From an uncultured archaeon (GTDB taxonomy: Archaea > Aenigmatarchaeota > Aenigmatarchaeia > GW2011-AR5): 6,081 bases of DNA. Below are positions 3,909 to 6,081 of the stretch, one piece after another (the first letter of the stretch is position 1; every line of letters starts with the position of its first letter). The translations under genes and the position numbers were made by a program. The DNA lies in contig CAIKBN010000055.1 in NCBI GenBank assembly GCA_903825675.1, positions 1-6,081 on the forward strand. Direction: 5' to 3'. The notes under the pieces are model-generated. The model saw only the letters and a list, made by a program, of their open reading frames with translations. It was not told the DNA's origin and did no database searches.

Positions 3909-3927
3909 AGAAATTACCAAGAATATT

Positions 3928-5709
3928 CTAGCTGAAAAGCCCTGCAATTGCGTTTATTATTGAGCTAAAGAAAGAGATTATGGCTTCTATCAGGTTCCAT
4001 GCTTTGGCCGGGGCTATAACATAAACAGATGTGGAATAGCTGCTTATGCTGTCTGACATGATGGAGGCAGTTATGCTTTTGGTTCCTGGTTCTGTTGCAG
4101 TTAAGTTGAATAAAATGGTTTTGGTTTCTTTCGGCAAAAATGAAAGGGTTTCTTCATGGATCTGATTGCTGAACTCAGCTTTTATGGTTGCTTGCTTATT
4201 TTCATTAAGCAGGTTGGTTGCAGTAATATTTATCAGGAACGTGCCTATGGTTATGTTGCTTGGCGCATCAACATACAGGGAAAATTCTTTTTTCTCTATA
4301 ACATTCACAGTTTTTTTTGATATGGCTCCATCTGAATAAAGATAGAAGTTATAAGAGCCTGGTATATTTGCAGTTAATTCCCAGCTTTTGCTATTGCTCT
4401 TTCCGAATTTTGGCGAGAAGAAAATAAAATCTTTGTCTGTAGCTGCGTTCAGGGTGAAGGGCTCGTTTATGCCTGCTAAGTCAGGGCCTGATATAAATAT
4501 TTCGCTTGCCTGCTCATTTCCGATTATACGGATGTTTTTTGACACCTCAGCGCCTGTCTGGTCATAAACAATCACAGGGCATGAGTATGGATTTTTGGAT
4601 TTAGCTACGTCAAAGATCCAGTAGATATCAGCTTGATTGCAGAACCATATTTCTCTTTCATTCTCATAGATGTTGAGCATTTTATTTCCATCGCTGTCTA
4701 TGCATGAGTTTGCTGTTATGTCTGTTATAGTGCATTCATCGCTGGTTATTTCTGCTTTTAAATATCCGCCACTGTTTTCTGCGAAGTCTTCGCTGTAGAG
4801 TAAGATATCAGTTATGTTACGAGCAGTATAATCTATTATATCAACTATATCTTCATTCTTATTCCATACAGCATTGCCTCTTCCTAAATAATATAAGACT
4901 TCTGTCTGGTTATTCTCTAGTAGCGATGCTGTTTTTATGTGAGTTGCATCAACATATCCGCCTTGCAACCATGTAGGATCGAAACTGATAAAGGAATAAC
5001 TACCTGACGCACTTGGTGCGTCAATTTGTGTCGGAATTTCTATCCAGCTATGTCCTGTGAAACTATTATCCAGCGAAGAGTAGGCATAGCCTACTACATA
5101 GCGAGCTGGAATGCCTGAGACTCTAAGAAGCGCAGCAAGGAGATTGGTGTATTCAACGCATACGCCGCGCTTGTTTGCCATGACCCATGTGCTTGGTTTG
5201 TTTTCTCCTGCCATTGTTTTGTCGTATTCCATCATATCATGCACAGCTATGGTCAGATCTGCTGCTCTGTCAAGGGTTTTTTCGTATGGATAGGCAAATT
5301 TTCTTATAGCATCGTTGAAGTCAATAGAACTGGTTTCCTTAAGATAAAGCGGGTCTTCTTTTATTGGCTCATTCTGGGTGATCTGCTTAGCGCTGTTTTC
5401 AACTATCATTTCTATTTTATATTCTAATAAGCTGTGCGGGTTTTTCCAATTAATGACAACCATTTTATTTCCGAAAACGTCTTGTTTATAATTCCAGCTA
5501 TCAGGCGATATGCTTATGCTCTTTATGCCTTCTTGCGGGATATACAATGAAAGATTAAGCGTATCTACAAGGCCTGTTACACTGATCGTGCCGCTCTTTA
5601 CTATTTTTACCTCTATATCGCTTATGCTTTTTGGGTTAAGCTGGGCAAAGGAAACTGGTAATAATAAGAAGACAAAGATAACTAAAAGTAACATGAACTT
5701 CGAGTGCAT
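3928..5709 (-). CDS. secreted transglutaminase-like protein with Cys-His-Asp triad (593 aa)
   Basis: A signal peptide (residues 1 to about 22, ending VSFAQ) sends the protein out of the cell. After an Ig-like or beta-rich stretch (about 30-110) comes a transglutaminase-fold core (about 145-250) with Cys184 (in KRGVCVEYTNLL), the typical SGIPARYVVGYAY strand, His220 (GHSWIEI) and Asp244 (FISFDPTW). This is the complete triad of the archaeal and bacterial transglutaminase-like superfamily, whose members are mostly cysteine proteases, amidases or protein cross-linkers. Two or more beta-sandwich-like regions follow (about 390-565), and the protein ends with a hydrophobic or amphipathic helix (571-593) that may anchor it in the membrane. 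The ATG at 5709 has a TATA-like box about 27 bp upstream. The gene ends beside attC-like site 4, is much longer than a usual cassette gene, and is probably chromosomal. The substrate is unknown. Confidence 0.87.
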   Translation of the reverse strand: MHSKFMLLLVIFVFLLLPVSFAQLNPKSISDIEVKIVKSGTISVTGLVDTLNLSLYIPQEGIKSISISPDSWNYKQDVFGNKMVVINWKNPHSLLEYKIEMIVENSAKQITQNEPIKEDPLYLKETSSIDFNDAIRKFAYPYEKTLDRAADLTIAVHDMMEYDKTMAGENKPSTWVMANKRGVCVEYTNLLAALLRVSGIPARYVVGYAYSSLDNSFTGHSWIEIPTQIDAPSASGSYSFISFDPTWLQGGYVDATHIKTASLLENNQTEVLYYLGRGNAVWNKNEDIVDIIDYTARNITDILLYSEDFAENSGGYLKAEITSDECTITDITANSCIDSDGNKMLNIYENEREIWFCNQADIYWIFDVAKSKNPYSCPVIVYDQTGAEVSKNIRIIGNEQASEIFISGPDLAGINEPFTLNAATDKDFIFFSPKFGKSNSKSWELTANIPGSYNFYLYSDGAISKKTVNVIEKKEFSLYVDAPSNITIGTFLINITATNLLNENKQATIKAEFSNQIHEETLSFLPKETKTILFNLTATEPGTKSITASIMSDSISSYSTSVYVIAPAKAWNLIEAIISFFSSIINAIAGLFS

Positions 5710-5728
5710 AACAATAATTGCAGAGGGA

Positions 5729-5748
5729 GTATAAATAAATTTTTAAGG
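5729..5748. promoter_or_regulatory. adjacent divergent TATA-like boxes
   Basis: On the minus strand AATTTATTTATA (5730-5741) is about 27 bp before the transglutaminase-like start. On the plus strand AAATTTTTAAG (5737-5747) is about 28 bp before the ATG at 5770. The two boxes overlap, so the two genes probably compete for, or share, transcription factors. Confidence 0.45.
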
Positions 5749-5769
5749 CTAACAATTAAATGATAATAT

Positions 5770-6081
5770 ATGCCTCTCAAGGTAAAGATCGATAAAGAAT
5801 TCAGGCCTGCTTTGCAGTACAAAACTCTTTATTACATATACTTTATTGCGATATTTATTGTTTTTATTTTATCTTGGTCTGTTCCCGTACTAATTTTTGC
5901 TCCGCTTATCGTTAAGCTTATAGTTTTGCCTATAGTTCTAGTTGTTCTCATCTTCACAGCTTACTGGATTCCGAAATACTATGATACTGTGATTTACAAG
6001 CTTACCAATAATGAAATGGTCTGGAGAAGAGGTGTGTGGTTCAGAAAAACAGGAATTGTGCCTTATAACAGGATAACTAAT
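5770..6081 (+). CDS. membrane protein with bacterial-PH-like (DUF304/YdbS-type) domain, 5' part
   Basis: ATG at 5770 opens a frame that runs off the window after 104 codons. After a charged N-terminus (MPLKVKIDKEFRP) come two hydrophobic segments (about residues 21-36 and 39-66), a hairpin that puts both ends in the cytoplasm. From about residue 70, YYDTVIYKLTNNEMVWRRGV and then KTGIVPYNRIT match the start of a bPH2 domain (Y-x-l-t-x-e-x-i-x-x-r-x-G-v ... i-P-y-x-r-I), as in the YdbS/DUF304 family of membrane proteins. Their role is poorly defined. It is divergent from the transglutaminase-like gene, with 60 bp between starts, and appears leaderless. Confidence 0.78.
   Translation, partial: MPLKVKIDKEFRPALQYKTLYYIYFIAIFIVFILSWSVPVLIFAPLIVKLIVLPIVLVVLIFTAYWIPKYYDTVIYKLTNNEMVWRRGVWFRKTGIVPYNRITN

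Noticed and set aside
5111..5734. Several plus-strand frames of 60-74 codons opposite the transglutaminase-like gene
   Set aside because: They are antisense shadows of a gene with a signal peptide and a complete catalytic triad.

Overview
This window looks like a piece of a small, AT-rich archaeal genome, probably a DPANN-type archaeon (Woesearchaeota/Pacearchaeota-like); the lineage is an inference. Support comes from TATA-like boxes centred about 24-29 bp upstream of the best start codons (a leaderless pattern), Shine-Dalgarno motifs only in front of internal small ORFs, and a secreted archaeal-style transglutaminase-like protein. No rRNA, tRNA, CRISPR array, transposase or integrase is visible.

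Left part (1-1160): the 3' end of a membrane protein resembling DUF998, a convergent small unknown gene (397-594, minus), and a roughly 400-bp stretch on the plus strand holding a chain of very small ORFs. Each of the chain's ORFs has a good Shine-Dalgarno motif, and one encodes a 31-residue zinc-ribbon-like peptide. After it come several inverted repeats and no convincing gene.

Centre (about 1162-3908): four small single-gene units separated by four related, hairpin-forming elements of 92-113 nt. Each element has the organisation of an integron attC site: an outer ...AAC / GTT... pair, a short unpaired spacer, and an inner inverted repeat. Each is preceded by a related segment of about 42-58 nt with small hairpins whose stems change but stay complementary. 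The genes between them are a standalone HRDC-domain protein, a dCMP-deaminase-like zinc deaminase, a GNAT acetyltransferase and a membrane-anchored small protein. Each gene has its own TATA-like promoter. The best reading is an integron cassette array lacking an integrase in view (CALIN-like) inside an archaeal genome. This is the main finding. The orientation of the array is not settled: three of the four genes face the opposite way to the fourth.

Right part (3928-6081): a long secreted transglutaminase-fold protein with a complete Cys-His-Asp triad, and, divergent from it, the start of a membrane protein with a bacterial-PH-like (DUF304/YdbS-type) domain that runs off the window. These two share a 60-bp intergenic region with adjacent TATA-like boxes on opposite strands and look like ordinary chromosomal genes.
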